From: Streptomyces sp. Tu 3180 | GTDB taxonomy: Bacteria > Actinomycetota > Actinomycetes > Streptomycetales > Streptomycetaceae | Length of the DNA stretch: 64,000 nucleotides | Direction: 5' to 3' | Assembly (NCBI RefSeq): GCF_009852415.1 | Contig: NZ_WOXS01000002.1 | Coordinates: 5,930,001 to 5,994,000 of the forward strand | Part shown: positions 7,046 to 15,792 of the stretch, piece after piece | Layout of the letters: every line of letters begins with the position of its first letter | Numbering within the stretch: position 1 is the stretch's first letter | Notes under the pieces: generated by a model | Told to the model about the DNA's origin: nothing | What the model saw: only the letters and a program-made list of their open reading frames with translations | Database searches by the model: none | Translations under genes and position numbers: made by a program

Positions 7046-7816
7046 ATGAGTGGTCAGAGCACGACGCACACGGCCCCCCGCCAGGGCGGCACGGGCCCGG
7101 CGGGCGGCCGGACCGGGCAGTTGCTGTCCGGACTGGCCATGGCCCTGGGCCTGGTGCTGTTCCTCGGCGGTTTCGGCTGGGGAGCGGTGGTGTACCGGCC
7201 GTACACCGTGCCCACCACGTCGATGACGCCGACGATCGGCGCCGGTGACCGCGTGCTGGCCCAGCGCATCGACAGCGGTGACGTCCGCCGTGGCGACGTC
7301 GTCGTGTTCGAGGACACGACCTGGGCGAACGCCCCGGTCCTCAAGCGGGTGGTCGCCGTCGGCGGTGACACCGTCTCCTGCTGCCGGGACGGCAGGCTCG
7401 AGGTCAACGGCAAGGAGATCGACGAGCCGTACCTCCCCGAGGACACGGCGGCCGGGTTCAACAACTTCCCGGAGGTGACCGTGCCGAAGGGACGGCTGTT
7501 CCTGCTCGGCGACGAGCGCACCGGCTCGGTCGACTCCACCGCCCATCTCACCGACGCCGCGAACGGCACCGTGTCCCGCGGGGCCGTCCAGGCCCGGGTC
7601 GACGCCGTGGTCTGGCCGATGGACGGCATGCTGACGGCCCCCACCGGCTTCGAGGAGCTCGGCCCCCTCTCCTCACCGGGCCCGCTGCGGACGATCACCG
7701 CCATGGTGATCGCCGGCGCCGTGCTCGTCCTGGGCGGGGCCGCGTACGGTCCCCTGGCCCGGCGGGCGGGCGCGTCCCGGGCCCGGGCGAAGGCGGAGTC
7801 CGCCGGTGCCCGCTGA
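7046..7816 (+). CDS. sipZ: Type I signal peptidase, SipZ-like (fourth of four)
   Basis: The fourth signal peptidase has 256 residues from ATG 7046. A membrane helix lies at about 28-50. The nucleophile is Ser59 in VPTTSM and the general base Lys100 in LKRVVAVGGD. The late box reads GDERTGSVDSTAH, less canonical than in its three neighbours (GDHR). A second helix near 214-236 gives a C-terminal anchor. I preferred the ATG over GTG 7037 because a TAGGGT -10 lies 7 bases upstream of the ATG, which makes a leaderless message likely and puts 7037 inside the promoter. The end overlaps the Nudix gene by 11 bases. Divergence from the other three suggests a different substrate set. Confidence 0.92.
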   Translation: MSGQSTTHTAPRQGGTGPAGGRTGQLLSGLAMALGLVLFLGGFGWGAVVYRPYTVPTTSMTPTIGAGDRVLAQRIDSGDVRRGDVVVFEDTTWANAPVLKRVVAVGGDTVSCCRDGRLEVNGKEIDEPYLPEDTAAGFNNFPEVTVPKGRLFLLGDERTGSVDSTAHLTDAANGTVSRGAVQARVDAVVWPMDGMLTAPTGFEELGPLSSPGPLRTITAMVIAGAVLVLGGAAYGPLARRAGASRARAKAESAGAR

Positions 7817-8330
7817 GCCCGTCCCGACGGCCGGGGAGTCGCACGAGGACGGACTGCGCAGGGTCGCCCGGGTCGTCCTGCTCGACCCGCGGGACCGCAT
7901 CCTGCTGCTGCACGGCCACGAGCCGGACGATCCGGCCGACGACTGGTGGTTCACGCCCGGCGGCGGCGTGGAGGGCGACGAGACGCGTGAACAGGCCGCC
8001 CTGCGGGAACTCGCCGAGGAGACCGGCATCACCGGGGTCGAGCTCGGACCCGTGCTGTGGAAGCGGAGGTGCTCTTTCCCTTTCGCCGGTCGCCGCTGGC
8101 ACCAGGACGAGTGGTACTACCTCGCCCGCACCGACCGGACGGCCACCGCGGCCACGGCGCTGACCGAGCTGGAGCGGCGCAGCGTCGTCGGAGCGCGCTG
8201 GTGGACGTGCCCGGAACTGACCCGGGCCCATGAGACGGTGTATCCGACCAGACTCGCCGAGCTGCTGCGCACGCTGCTCGACGAAGGTCCTCCGGCCGGA
8301 CCCGTGACCCTGGACACCGAAATCGTCTAG
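7806..8330 (+). CDS. Nudix hydrolase
   Basis: Nudix enzymes hydrolyse nucleoside diphosphates linked to another group. The 23-residue Nudix box is intact at about 53-75, with the glycines before VEGDE, Glu59 and the REL-AEETG metal-binding helix. The protein has 174 residues and no membrane segment. The GTG start lies inside the end of the sipZ-like gene, so translation is coupled. Substrate cannot be told from sequence. The position beside signal peptidases is conserved in Streptomyces but does not suggest a function. It resembles small MutT/ADP-ribose-type Nudix proteins more than the larger fused types. Confidence 0.9.
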   Translation: MPAEPVPTAGESHEDGLRRVARVVLLDPRDRILLLHGHEPDDPADDWWFTPGGGVEGDETREQAALRELAEETGITGVELGPVLWKRRCSFPFAGRRWHQDEWYYLARTDRTATAATALTELERRSVVGARWWTCPELTRAHETVYPTRLAELLRTLLDEGPPAGPVTLDTEIV

Positions 8331-8386
8331 GGGCTCCCGGGACTGGAGCACAATGGGGGGACCGCACGGCTGAAGGGGAACATGCC

Positions 8387-8695
8387 ATGAGCGCCGAGGA
8401 CCTCGAGAAGTACGAGACCGAGATGGAGCTGAAGCTCTACCGGGAGTACCGCGACGTCGTCGGTCTGTTCAAATACGTGATCGAGACCGAGCGGCGCTTC
8501 TACCTGACCAACGACTACGAGATGCAGGTGCACTCGGTCCAGGGCGAGGTGTTCTTTGAGGTGTCCATGGCGGACGCCTGGGTCTGGGACATGTACCGGC
8601 CGGCCCGGTTCGTGAAGCAGGTGCGGGTCCTCACTTTCAAGGACGTGAACATCGAGGAGCTCAACAAGAGCGATCTGGAGCTCCCCGGCGGGTGA
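8387..8695 (+). CDS. DUF2469 family conserved actinobacterial protein
   Basis: This 102-residue acidic protein begins MSAEDLEKYETEMELKLYRE and contains the highly conserved core EYRDVVGLFKYVIETERRFYL. It matches the small DUF2469 family found across actinobacteria next to rnhB, yraN and comM-like genes. No catalytic motif, signal peptide or membrane segment is visible. Its function is unknown to me. A -10-like CACAAT at 8349-8354 and a GAAGGGGA ribosome binding site at 8372-8379 suggest its own promoter and efficient translation. Confidence 0.93.
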   Translation: MSAEDLEKYETEMELKLYREYRDVVGLFKYVIETERRFYLTNDYEMQVHSVQGEVFFEVSMADAWVWDMYRPARFVKQVRVLTFKDVNIEELNKSDLELPGG

Positions 8696-8698
8696 CGG

Positions 8699-8712
8699 GG
8701 TTGTCCACAACC
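8699..8712. other. DnaA-box-like inverted repeat
   Basis: TTGTCCACA at 8701-8709 matches the Streptomyces DnaA box consensus exactly. It sits in the inverted repeat GGTTGT-CC-ACAACC just after the DUF2469 stop codon. A single box far from an origin may titrate DnaA or be accidental. Confidence 0.4.
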
Positions 8713-8783
8713 GCTGATTCCTCCACCAAGATCCACTCCGTGGGGCGGGACGCGTGACGGTTGGCGCCGGAGGTGGTGCCGAC

Positions 8784-9155
8784 ATGAACGCACAACGGGC
8801 ACGCAGCGCGCTCGGAAGGTACGGCGAGTCACTGGCCGCGCGGCGGCTGGCCCAGGCCGGGATGACGGTCCTGGAGCGCAACTGGCGCTGCGGCAGGACC
8901 GGCGAGATCGACATCGTGGCCAGGGACGGGGACGTCCTGGTCGTCTGCGAGGTGAAGACCCGCAGGGCAGGACCCTTCCAGCACCCCATGGAGGCGGTCA
9001 CCCCGGCCAAGGCGGGCCGCCTGCGGAGCCTGGCGGAGCACTGGCTCCGGGAACACGGGGGAGCACCGCCCGGCGGGGTCCGCATCGACCTGGTCGGCGT
9101 CCTGCTGCCGGCCCGCGGCGCGCCCGTCGTCGAGCACGTCCGGGGGGTGGCCTGA
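8784..9155 (+). CDS. YraN family endonuclease-like protein
   Basis: This 123-residue protein of the YraN/UPF0102 family has a restriction-endonuclease-like PD-(D/E)xK core. The site is visible as Glu41-x-Asp43 in GEIDIVARDGD and Glu56-x-Lys58 in VCEVKTRR. Its in vivo role is unknown. The family is often genetically linked to comM/dprA, which hints at DNA processing. I chose ATG 8784 because GGAGG at 8769-8773 is well placed. An upstream GTG at 8754 would add ten residues without a clear ribosome binding site. It ends one base before the comM-like gene, so the two are probably cotranscribed. Confidence 0.92.
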   Translation: MNAQRARSALGRYGESLAARRLAQAGMTVLERNWRCGRTGEIDIVARDGDVLVVCEVKTRRAGPFQHPMEAVTPAKAGRLRSLAEHWLREHGGAPPGGVRIDLVGVLLPARGAPVVEHVRGVA

Positions 9156-9156
9156 G

Positions 9157-10782
9157 ATGGGGTTCGCCCGCACGTGCGCGGTCGCCCTGGTCGGCGTCGA
9201 GGGCGTGGTCGTGGAGGTCCAGGCCGACCTGGAACCGGGAGTGGCGGCGTTCGCGCTGGTGGGGCTGCCGGACAAGAGCCTGACGGAGAGCCGGGACCGG
9301 GTTCGGGCGGCGGTGGTGAACTCCGGTGGGCAGTGGCCGCAGAAGAAGCTCACCGTGGGGCTCAGCCCGGCCTCGGTGCCCAAGGCCGGCAGCGGATTCG
9401 ACCTGGCGGTCGCCTGCGCCGTGCTCGGCGCCGCCGAACGGATCGATCCCCGGGTGCTCGCCGACATCGTCATGATCGGCGAACTGGGGCTGGACGGCAG
9501 GGTGCGGCCGGTGCGCGGCATCCTGCCGGCGGTGCTGGCCGCGGCCGACGCGGGCTACGAGCAGGTGGTGGTCCCCGAGTGCGCCGCCGCCGAGGCCTCC
9601 CTGGTGCCGGGCGTGTCCGTGCTCGGCGTCCGCAGCCTGCGCCAGCTGATCGCGGTGCTCACCGACGAGCCCGTGCCGGACGAGGCCCCCGACGAGCAGG
9701 GACGCCCCGATCCGCTCCTGGCCGGACTGCGCGTCCCCGGCACCGGAGCGGCCACCGGTGTGCACGCCACCGGCGCGGCACAGCACGACCTCGGCCACGA
9801 CCTCGCGGACGTCGTGGGCCAGCTCTCGGCACGCACGGCGGTGGAGGTGGCCGCGGCCGGCGGACACCACCTGTTCCTCGAAGGACCGCCCGGCGCCGGC
9901 AAGACGATGCTCGCCGAGCGGCTGCCGTCGATCCTGCCGCCGCTGGACCGGCAGGAGTCGCTGGAGGTCACCGCGGTGCACTCGGTGGCCGGCCTGCTGC
10001 CCCCGGACAGACCGCTGATCGACGCCGCCCCCTACTGCGCCCCGCACCACTCGGCCACGATGCAGGCACTGGTCGGCGGCGGCCCCGGGGTGGCGCGGCC
10101 CGGAGCGGTGTCCCTCGCGCACCGAGGGGTCCTCTTCCTGGACGAGACACCCGAATTCAGCAGCCACGCCCTCGACGCGCTGCGCCAGCCGCTGGAGGCC
10201 GGACACGTGGTCATCGCGCGCAGCGCGGGCGTCGTGCGGTTCCCGGCGAAGTTCCTGATGGTGCTCGCCGCCAACCCCTGCCCCTGCGGGCGCTTCTCGC
10301 GGACGGACACCCCGTGCGAGTGCCCGCCCTCGGTGATCCGCCGCTACCAGGCCAGGCTGTCCGGCCCGCTGCTCGACCGGGTCGACCTGCGGGTCGAGGC
10401 CGACCGCGTCACCCGCGCCGAACTGACGGCGACCGGCGCCCGCGGCGAATCCACCGCCACGGTCGCCGCCCGGGTGCGGGCGGCCCGGGAGCGGACCGCC
10501 GCACGGCTCGCCGGCACCCCGTGGCGCACCAACAGCGACATCCCCGGACGGGAGCTGCGCAGCCGCTGGCACGCAGCCCCCGGCGCGATGGACGACGCCG
10601 AACGCGGCCTGGAACGGGGCGTGCTCACCGCCCGGGGGCTGGACCGGGTGCTGCGGGTCGCCTGGACCGTCGCCGACCTGGCCGGCCACGACCGGCCCGA
10701 CGCCGGGGACGTCGCCCTCGCGCTGCAACTGCGCACCGGTGTCCCGCGCGGTGTGCCCATGGCCATCGGAACGCCGGCATGA
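9157..10782 (+). CDS. comM: YifB/ComM family Mg-chelatase-like AAA+ ATPase
   Basis: This is a 541-residue ComM/YifB-type ATPase. ComM of Vibrio cholerae is a hexameric helicase that helps branch migration during natural transformation; the role in Streptomyces is unproven. The N-terminal domain (about 1-170) is the Lon-like ChlI domain typical of the family. The AAA+ module has a Walker A motif GPPGAGKT at 243-250 and a Walker B GVLFLDETPEF. A cysteine pattern, NPCPCGRF followed by CECPP, suggests a zinc-binding insert, and a C-terminal Mg-chelatase domain follows. The stop overlaps the start of dprA (ATGA), so the pair is translationally coupled. Together with YraN they form a DNA uptake/recombination-type operon. 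Confidence 0.94.
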   Translation: MGFARTCAVALVGVEGVVVEVQADLEPGVAAFALVGLPDKSLTESRDRVRAAVVNSGGQWPQKKLTVGLSPASVPKAGSGFDLAVACAVLGAAERIDPRVLADIVMIGELGLDGRVRPVRGILPAVLAAADAGYEQVVVPECAAAEASLVPGVSVLGVRSLRQLIAVLTDEPVPDEAPDEQGRPDPLLAGLRVPGTGAATGVHATGAAQHDLGHDLADVVGQLSARTAVEVAAAGGHHLFLEGPPGAGKTMLAERLPSILPPLDRQESLEVTAVHSVAGLLPPDRPLIDAAPYCAPHHSATMQALVGGGPGVARPGAVSLAHRGVLFLDETPEFSSHALDALRQPLEAGHVVIARSAGVVRFPAKFLMVLAANPCPCGRFSRTDTPCECPPSVIRRYQARLSGPLLDRVDLRVEADRVTRAELTATGARGESTATVAARVRAARERTAARLAGTPWRTNSDIPGRELRSRWHAAPGAMDDAERGLERGVLTARGLDRVLRVAWTVADLAGHDRPDAGDVALALQLRTGVPRGVPMAIGTPA

Positions 10783-11939
10783 GCCCCCTCGGCGAGGGCG
10801 ACGACGAACTCCTCGCCCGGGTCCTCCTCACCCGGGTCCTCGAACCCGGGGACGAGACCGGCGGGCGGTGGGTGCGGGAGCTCGGCGCGGGGGCGGTGGT
10901 GCGGCGGCTGCGGGAACGGGGCGGGCCCTTGCCCGGGGCGAGCGGTAAGCGGTGGGCGGGGCTGCTCGCCCGGGCCGAGCGGGCCGACCCGCGCGGGGAC
11001 CTCGCCGCCGCGCGGGAGGCCGGCGCGCGGTTCGTGCGCCCCGGGTCCGCCGAGTGGCCCCGGCAGCTCGACGACCTGGGGGACGCCCGGCCCCTCGGGC
11101 TGTGGGTGTGCGGCGGCGCCGATCTGCGGATGTGGGCGCTGCGCTCGGTCGCCGTCGTCGGCGCCCGCGCCTGCACCGAGTACGGCGCCCACATGGCCGC
11201 CACCCTCTCCGCCGGCCTCGCCGAACGCGGCTGGATCGTGGTCTCCGGCGGCGCCTACGGCGTCGACGGCGCCGCCCACCGCGGCGCGCTCGGCTCGGGC
11301 GGCGCCACCGTCGCCGTACTCGCCTGCGGCGTCGACCGGCCCTACCCGCGCGGACACACCGGGCTGATCACCAGGATCGCGGAGCAGGGCCTGGTGATCG
11401 GCGAGCTGCCGCCCGGTGAGCACCCGACGCCCAGCAGGTTCGTCCTGCGGAACCGGGTGATCGCCGCGCTCACCCGGGGCACCGTGGTCGTCGAGGCCGC
11501 CCACCGCAGCGGCTCCCTGGTGACCGCCAGGGCGGCCCGGCGCCTGGGACGCCACACGATGGGAGTACCGGGACCGGCCACCAGCGGGCTCTCCGCGGGG
11601 GTGCATGAACTCCTGCGGCAGGACGCGGTGCTGGTCACCGATGCCGCGGACGTCGTCGAACTCGTCGGCGACATGGGCGAGCTCGCGCCGGAACGCCGGG
11701 GACCGGTGCTGCCCCGGGACCTGCTGGAACCGGCCGGCCGCCAGGTCCTCGCCGCGCTGCCGGCGCGCGGGACCGCCCGGGCGGAGGACGTCGCGCGCGG
11801 CGCGCAGACCACCCGGGACGACGCGGTCGCGAGACTGTACGAACTACGAGCACTTGGTTACGTCGAACGACACGGCGACGGCTGGAAGTTGACACGCCAG
11901 GCGGTGATCTCGGCCCGCGGCGGTTCCGGTGCGCACTGA
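10779..11939 (+). CDS. dprA: DNA-processing protein DprA
   Basis: DprA loads RecA onto incoming single-stranded DNA in transformable bacteria. In others it may aid recombination. The 386-residue protein has the extended Rossmann fold beginning SVAVVGARACTEYGAHMAA, with the diagnostic SGGAYGVDGAAHRGAL and the later RNRVIAALTRGTVVVEA-type segment. A C-terminal winged-helix-like domain (about 320-380) ends the protein. The start ATG overlaps the comM stop. Streptomyces are not classically competent, so the gene's upkeep suggests another recombination role. A 272-base gap with no gene precedes whiG. Confidence 0.95.
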   Translation: MSPLGEGDDELLARVLLTRVLEPGDETGGRWVRELGAGAVVRRLRERGGPLPGASGKRWAGLLARAERADPRGDLAAAREAGARFVRPGSAEWPRQLDDLGDARPLGLWVCGGADLRMWALRSVAVVGARACTEYGAHMAATLSAGLAERGWIVVSGGAYGVDGAAHRGALGSGGATVAVLACGVDRPYPRGHTGLITRIAEQGLVIGELPPGEHPTPSRFVLRNRVIAALTRGTVVVEAAHRSGSLVTARAARRLGRHTMGVPGPATSGLSAGVHELLRQDAVLVTDAADVVELVGDMGELAPERRGPVLPRDLLEPAGRQVLAALPARGTARAEDVARGAQTTRDDAVARLYELRALGYVERHGDGWKLTRQAVISARGGSGAH

Positions 11940-12211
11940 CGGAGCGTGTTCGGCCGTCCGGGGGAACCCCGACACGCCTTGGAGAACAGCTCAGTTGGGA
12001 CACCCGGGTGATCACGCTGAGCGACCGCAATGCCCCGGTGGGACGGTGCCCGGAACGAATCTGCGCACGACCCCGCCTCGCTCCTTCGCACACCGCGACG
12101 CCGCAGTCACGCTACGCTCACGAGGATCCCGGCACGGACAGACAACCCGACACCGGACAGACGGCTCACCCAGGCAGCACCAGTCCACGGCAGAACGGCA
12201 CAAGGCGACGA

Positions 12212-13054
12212 ATGCCCCAGCACACCTCCGGGTCCGACCGGGCGGCGATCCCCCCAGCCGCCCGCGACGGTGGCAGCGTGCGGCCGCCCGCTCCCTCGAC
12301 GCTCGACGAGTTGTGGCGGTCGTACAAGGCGACGGGAGACGAGCGGCTGCGGGAACAGCTGATCCTGCACTACTCACCGCTGGTGAAGTACGTCGCCGGC
12401 CGGGTCAGCGTGGGACTGCCGCCCAACGTCGAGCAGGCGGACTTCGTCTCCTCCGGGGTCTTCGGGCTGATCGACGCGATCGAGAAGTTCGACGTCGACC
12501 GGGAGATCAAGTTCGAGACGTACGCGATCACCCGCATCCGGGGTGCGATGATCGACGAGCTGCGGGCGCTCGACTGGATCCCGCGGTCGGTGCGGCAGAA
12601 GGCGCGGAACGTGGAGCGGGCCTACGCCACCCTGGAGGCGCGGCTCAGACGCACGCCGTCGGAGAGCGAGGTCGCCGACGAGATGGGCATCGCCGTGGAG
12701 GAGCTGCACGCGGTTTTCAGCCAGTTGTCGCTCGCGAACGTCGTCGCCCTGGAGGAGCTGCTGCACGTCGGGGGTGAGGGCGGCGACCGGCTGAGCCTCA
12801 TGGACACGCTGGAGGACACCGCCGCCGACAACCCGGTGGAGGTGGCCGAGGACCGGGAGCTGCGGCGGTTCCTGGTGCGGGCGATCAACACGCTGCCGGA
12901 GCGCGAGAAGACCGTGGTCACCCTGTACTACTACGAGGGACTCACCCTCGCCGAGATCGGCAACGTGCTGGGGGTGACCGAGAGCCGGGTCAGCCAGATC
13001 CACACCAAGTCCGTGCTCCAGCTGCGGGCGAAGCTGGCGAGTTTCGGACGCTGA
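12212..13054 (+). CDS. whiG: RNA polymerase sigma factor WhiG
   Basis: WhiG is the FliA/SigD-class sigma factor that commits aerial hyphae to sporulation in Streptomyces. It turns on whiH, whiI and other early sporulation genes and is held back by the anti-sigma factor RsiG with cyclic di-GMP. The 280-residue protein has the expected regions: sigma 2 around HYSPLVKYVAGRV...IDAIEKFD, sigma 3 after RSVRQKARNVERAYA, and sigma 4 with LPEREKTVVTLYYYEGLTLAEIG. The start ATG at 12212 (MPQHTSGS) matches the usual length and has AAGGCG upstream. A possible -10, TACGCT, lies at 12113-12118, giving a leader of about 90 bases. The name rests on the sequence as I know it plus family length. Confidence 0.97.
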   Translation: MPQHTSGSDRAAIPPAARDGGSVRPPAPSTLDELWRSYKATGDERLREQLILHYSPLVKYVAGRVSVGLPPNVEQADFVSSGVFGLIDAIEKFDVDREIKFETYAITRIRGAMIDELRALDWIPRSVRQKARNVERAYATLEARLRRTPSESEVADEMGIAVEELHAVFSQLSLANVVALEELLHVGGEGGDRLSLMDTLEDTAADNPVEVAEDRELRRFLVRAINTLPEREKTVVTLYYYEGLTLAEIGNVLGVTESRVSQIHTKSVLQLRAKLASFGR

Positions 13055-13149
13055 GCCCGCTCGGCCCGGACCCCGCCGGGACCCCGCGCGACCTGTGGTT
13101 CCGGACGAGTGACTCCCGCCGTGGGTGAGGCGTCCGTAAAGTGGTCGAC

Positions 13150-13731
13150 GTGCCAAGGATTCGAGCGGCCTCCGTGGCCGAGCACCGGTCGATGCAGCGA
13201 GCCGCCCTGCTGGACGCGGCACGCTCCCTGCTGTCCGAGGGCGGGACGGAGGCGCTGACCTTCCCGGCCCTCGCCGAGCGGACGGGCCTCGCGCGCTCGT
13301 CCGTGTACGAGTACTTCCGCTCGCGGGCGGCTGTCGTCGAGGAACTGTGCGAGGTCGACTTCCCGGTCTGGGCGGCGGAGGTCGAGGCGGCGATGGCCCG
13401 TGCCGACGGAGCCGAGGCGAAGATCGAGGCGTACGTCCGCAAGCAGCTGGAACTGGTCGGGGACCGGCGGCACCGGGCCGTGGTGGCGATCTCCGCCAGC
13501 GAACTCGACGCGGGCGCCCGCGAGAAGATCCGCGCGGCACACGGCGGACTCATCGTGATGATCGTCGACGCCCTGGGCGACCTGGGCCACGACCAGCCCC
13601 GGCTCGCGGCGATGCTGCTCCAGGGCGTGGTCGACGCCGCGGTGCGCCGCATCGAACTGGGCGCGGCGGAGCACCCGGACGCGATCACGGAAGCGGCGGT
13701 CTCCATGGCACTCCGGGGAGTGCGCGGCTGA
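13150..13731 (+). CDS. TetR family transcriptional regulator
   Basis: This 193-residue protein has an N-terminal TetR helix-turn-helix: LLDAARSLLSEGGTEALTFPALAERTGLARSSVYEYF, where SSVYEYF is the recognition helix end. The C-terminal all-helical part would bind a ligand and dimerise. I chose GTG 13150 because a -10-like TAAAGT (13137-13142) lies 7 bases upstream, so the mRNA is probably leaderless. GTG at 13141 would lie inside that element. Ligand and targets are unknown. It could act on its own promoter or on genes nearby, but I saw no matching palindrome in its own promoter. It is convergent with the M23 peptidase gene. Confidence 0.9.
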   Translation: MPRIRAASVAEHRSMQRAALLDAARSLLSEGGTEALTFPALAERTGLARSSVYEYFRSRAAVVEELCEVDFPVWAAEVEAAMARADGAEAKIEAYVRKQLELVGDRRHRAVVAISASELDAGAREKIRAAHGGLIVMIVDALGDLGHDQPRLAAMLLQGVVDAAVRRIELGAAEHPDAITEAAVSMALRGVRG

Positions 13732-13968
13732 CGGGCGGCGCACGGCCGGACCCGGCCCACCCGCGCGGGACCGTCGGGCGGCGCCCTCCCAGGGGTGTTC
13801 GGCGGTGTCCTCCCGGGGCGTCCGGCGGTGCTCCGCCGACAGCGGTGGTTCCGGCACCGGCCGCTCCTTCGGCGGTCACGTCCGGGACGCCGGATCACCG
13901 AGGCGCCGGCCGCTCCGCGGGACCGGCCGCTCCCCGGCGCCGGCCCGGTGCGGGCGGTCCGGCACCCG

Positions 13969-14628
13969 TCATCGAGGCACCGGCACGCCGAGCACCGGCA
14001 GCAGCCTCGGCGGCCCCCCGCGCAGCAGCCACGGGGGCAGCAGGATGAGCGGGTCCAGGTAGACGTCGTCCCTCAGCAGGCCCCAGTGCACGCACGGGGC
14101 CGTGCAGTGCGAGCCCGCGGGCTCCACCGCGCCGATCACCTCGCCCGCCGCCACCTCCTCGCCCTCGTCCACCGACGCCCGGACGGGCTCGTGGGTCGTG
14201 CGCAACGGGGGATCACCCGTGCCCGTCAGCTCCACCGAGACGACGCCCCTCCCGGCCACCCGGCCCGCGAACGAGACCCGGCCCGCCGCCACCGCCCGTA
14301 CCGGCGTGCCCGGCGCCGCCGCCAGGTCCACGCCCCGATGGCCCCGCCCGTACACCGTCGCCGGAGGTTCCCAGCCGCGCAGCACCCGCGGGCGCGCCCC
14401 CACGGGCCACGCCCGTCCCACGGCCGGTGTTCCGCCGTCCCCGCCCGCCGGCACCGCGTCCCCGCCGTGGTCCCCGGTGCCGGCCACGGACACCGGGGAC
14501 CACGGCAGGGGCGGCGGCGGTGCCGGCAGCACCGCCAGGGTCAGGACCGCCGGCAGGACCCCTCGTACGCACGCCCTCGGACATCGCCTCACTCGCATGC
14601 GGGAAGCGTCCCGGAAAACCGCGATCAC
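13969..14628 (-). CDS. Secreted M23 family (LytM-type) metallopeptidase
   Basis: This protein, up to 219 residues, is a LytM-type peptidase that would cut peptide crosslinks in peptidoglycan outside the cell. An N-terminal Arg-rich segment followed by VLPAVLTLAVLPAPPPP looks like a signal peptide. The zinc-site motifs are visible as GHRGVDLAA (HxxxD) and CVHWGL, where His is preceded by HCTAPC. That second motif differs slightly from the usual HLHF/HxH, so activity is likely but not certain. The start may be GTG 14628, with AGG upstream, or ATG 14598, which would shorten the N terminus by ten residues. It is divergent from rpsB across a 250-base region. M23 genes beside rpsB are common in Streptomyces. 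Confidence 0.88.
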   Translation of the reverse strand: MIAVFRDASRMRVRRCPRACVRGVLPAVLTLAVLPAPPPPLPWSPVSVAGTGDHGGDAVPAGGDGGTPAVGRAWPVGARPRVLRGWEPPATVYGRGHRGVDLAAAPGTPVRAVAAGRVSFAGRVAGRGVVSVELTGTGDPPLRTTHEPVRASVDEGEEVAAGEVIGAVEPAGSHCTAPCVHWGLLRDDVYLDPLILLPPWLLRGGPPRLLPVLGVPVPR

Positions 14629-14694
14629 GGCCGCGACCTGTGGACCACCGGCTGGTTGTGGACATCGGCGTCACCCGGCACCCCGCCGGTCCCG

Positions 14695-14700
14695 TACACT
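14695..14700 (+). promoter_or_regulatory. Likely rpsB promoter (-10) with long leader
   Basis: TACACT is a good match to the Streptomyces -10 consensus TANNNT and lies about 180 bases upstream of rpsB. No clear -35 is present. The resulting leader contains a CGACCCG...CGGGTCG hairpin at 14708-14727. Such leaders of ribosomal protein genes may be bound by their own product, but nothing here proves it. Confidence 0.5.
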
Positions 14701-14878
14701 TCTGGTGGCGACCCGGGCCACCGGGTCGACTTCGCACGCCCCGACGCCAGGGCCGGTCACGGCCGGAACCCGGTGTCAGCGCCCCTCGGTCCTTCGTGGC
14801 AACGGCGCGTCGCGGGCGTCAGGCGCGGGAGCCGTCCGGCATCCGCGGCACAACCGAGAAACTCGAGGAGATACGGCC

Positions 14879-15772
14879 ATGGCCGTCGTCACGATGCGGG
14901 AGCTGCTGGAAAGCGGCGTCCACTTCGGTCACCAGACCCGTCGCTGGAACCCGAAGATGAAGCGCTTCATCTTCACCGAGCGCAACGGCATCTACATCAT
15001 CGACCTGCTCCAGTCGCTGTCGTACATCGACCGCGCCTACGAGTTCGTCAAGGAGACCGTCGCCCACGGCGGCACGGTCATGTTCGTCGGCACGAAGAAG
15101 CAGGCGCAGGAGGCCATCGCCGAGCAGGCCACCCGCGTCGGCATGCCCTACGTCAACCAGCGCTGGCTGGGCGGCATGCTCACCAACTTCTCGACCGTCT
15201 ACAAGCGTCTGCAGCGCCTGAAGGAGCTGGAGCAGATCGACTTCGAGGACGTCGCGTCCTCCGGTCTGACCAAGAAGGAGCTGCTGGTCCTCTCCCGCGA
15301 GAAGGCCAAGCTGGAGAAGACCCTCGGCGGTATCCGCGAGATGCAGAAGGTGCCCAGTGCCGTCTGGATCGTGGACACCAAGAAGGAGCACATCGCCGTT
15401 GGTGAGGCCCGGAAGCTGAACATCCCGGTCGTCGCGATCCTCGACACCAACTGCGACCCCGACGAGGTCGACTACAAGATCCCGGGCAACGACGACGCGA
15501 TCCGCTCCGTCACCCTGCTCACCCGCGTGATCGCCGACGCCGTCGCCGAGGGCCTCATCGCCCGCTCCGGTGTCGCCACCGAGGGCAAGGGCGAGAAGGC
15601 CGCCGGCGAGCCGCTGGCCGAGTGGGAGCGCGACCTGCTCGAGGGCGAGAAGAAGGCCGAGGAGGCCGCCCCGGCCGCCGCCGAGGGCGAGAAGCCGGCC
15701 GAGGCCCCCGCCGAGGCCCCTGCCGAGGCCCCCGCCGAGGCTGCCCCGGCCGCCGAGGCCGAGCAGGCCTGA
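14879..15772 (+). CDS. rpsB: 30S ribosomal protein uS2
   Basis: uS2 joins the small subunit late in assembly and helps dock protein S1-type factors. The 297-residue protein starts MAVVTMRELLESGVHFGHQT and contains all core segments, including GGMLTNF and DTNCDPDEVDYKIPGNDDA. The usual core is about 240 residues. The extra C terminus is rich in Ala, Glu and Pro and contains about four PAEA repeats, encoded by 12-base tandem repeats at roughly 15698-15745. The start at 14879 has a clear GAGGAGA ribosome binding site (14865-14871). It is followed by a hairpin and then tsf, the universal gene order. Confidence 0.98.
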   Translation: MAVVTMRELLESGVHFGHQTRRWNPKMKRFIFTERNGIYIIDLLQSLSYIDRAYEFVKETVAHGGTVMFVGTKKQAQEAIAEQATRVGMPYVNQRWLGGMLTNFSTVYKRLQRLKELEQIDFEDVASSGLTKKELLVLSREKAKLEKTLGGIREMQKVPSAVWIVDTKKEHIAVGEARKLNIPVVAILDTNCDPDEVDYKIPGNDDAIRSVTLLTRVIADAVAEGLIARSGVATEGKGEKAAGEPLAEWERDLLEGEKKAEEAAPAAAEGEKPAEAPAEAPAEAPAEAAPAAEAEQA

Positions 15773-15792
15773 CCGCCCGTCAGAGCCGTTGA

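Noticed and set aside
8699..8712. Chromosomal origin
   Set aside because: Only one DnaA box is seen, and no dnaA, dnaN, gyrB or box cluster is present.
15698..15745. Short tandem repeats as a mobile or CRISPR-like array
   Set aside because: They are 12-base repeats coding for the PAEA tail of ribosomal protein uS2, without spacers.
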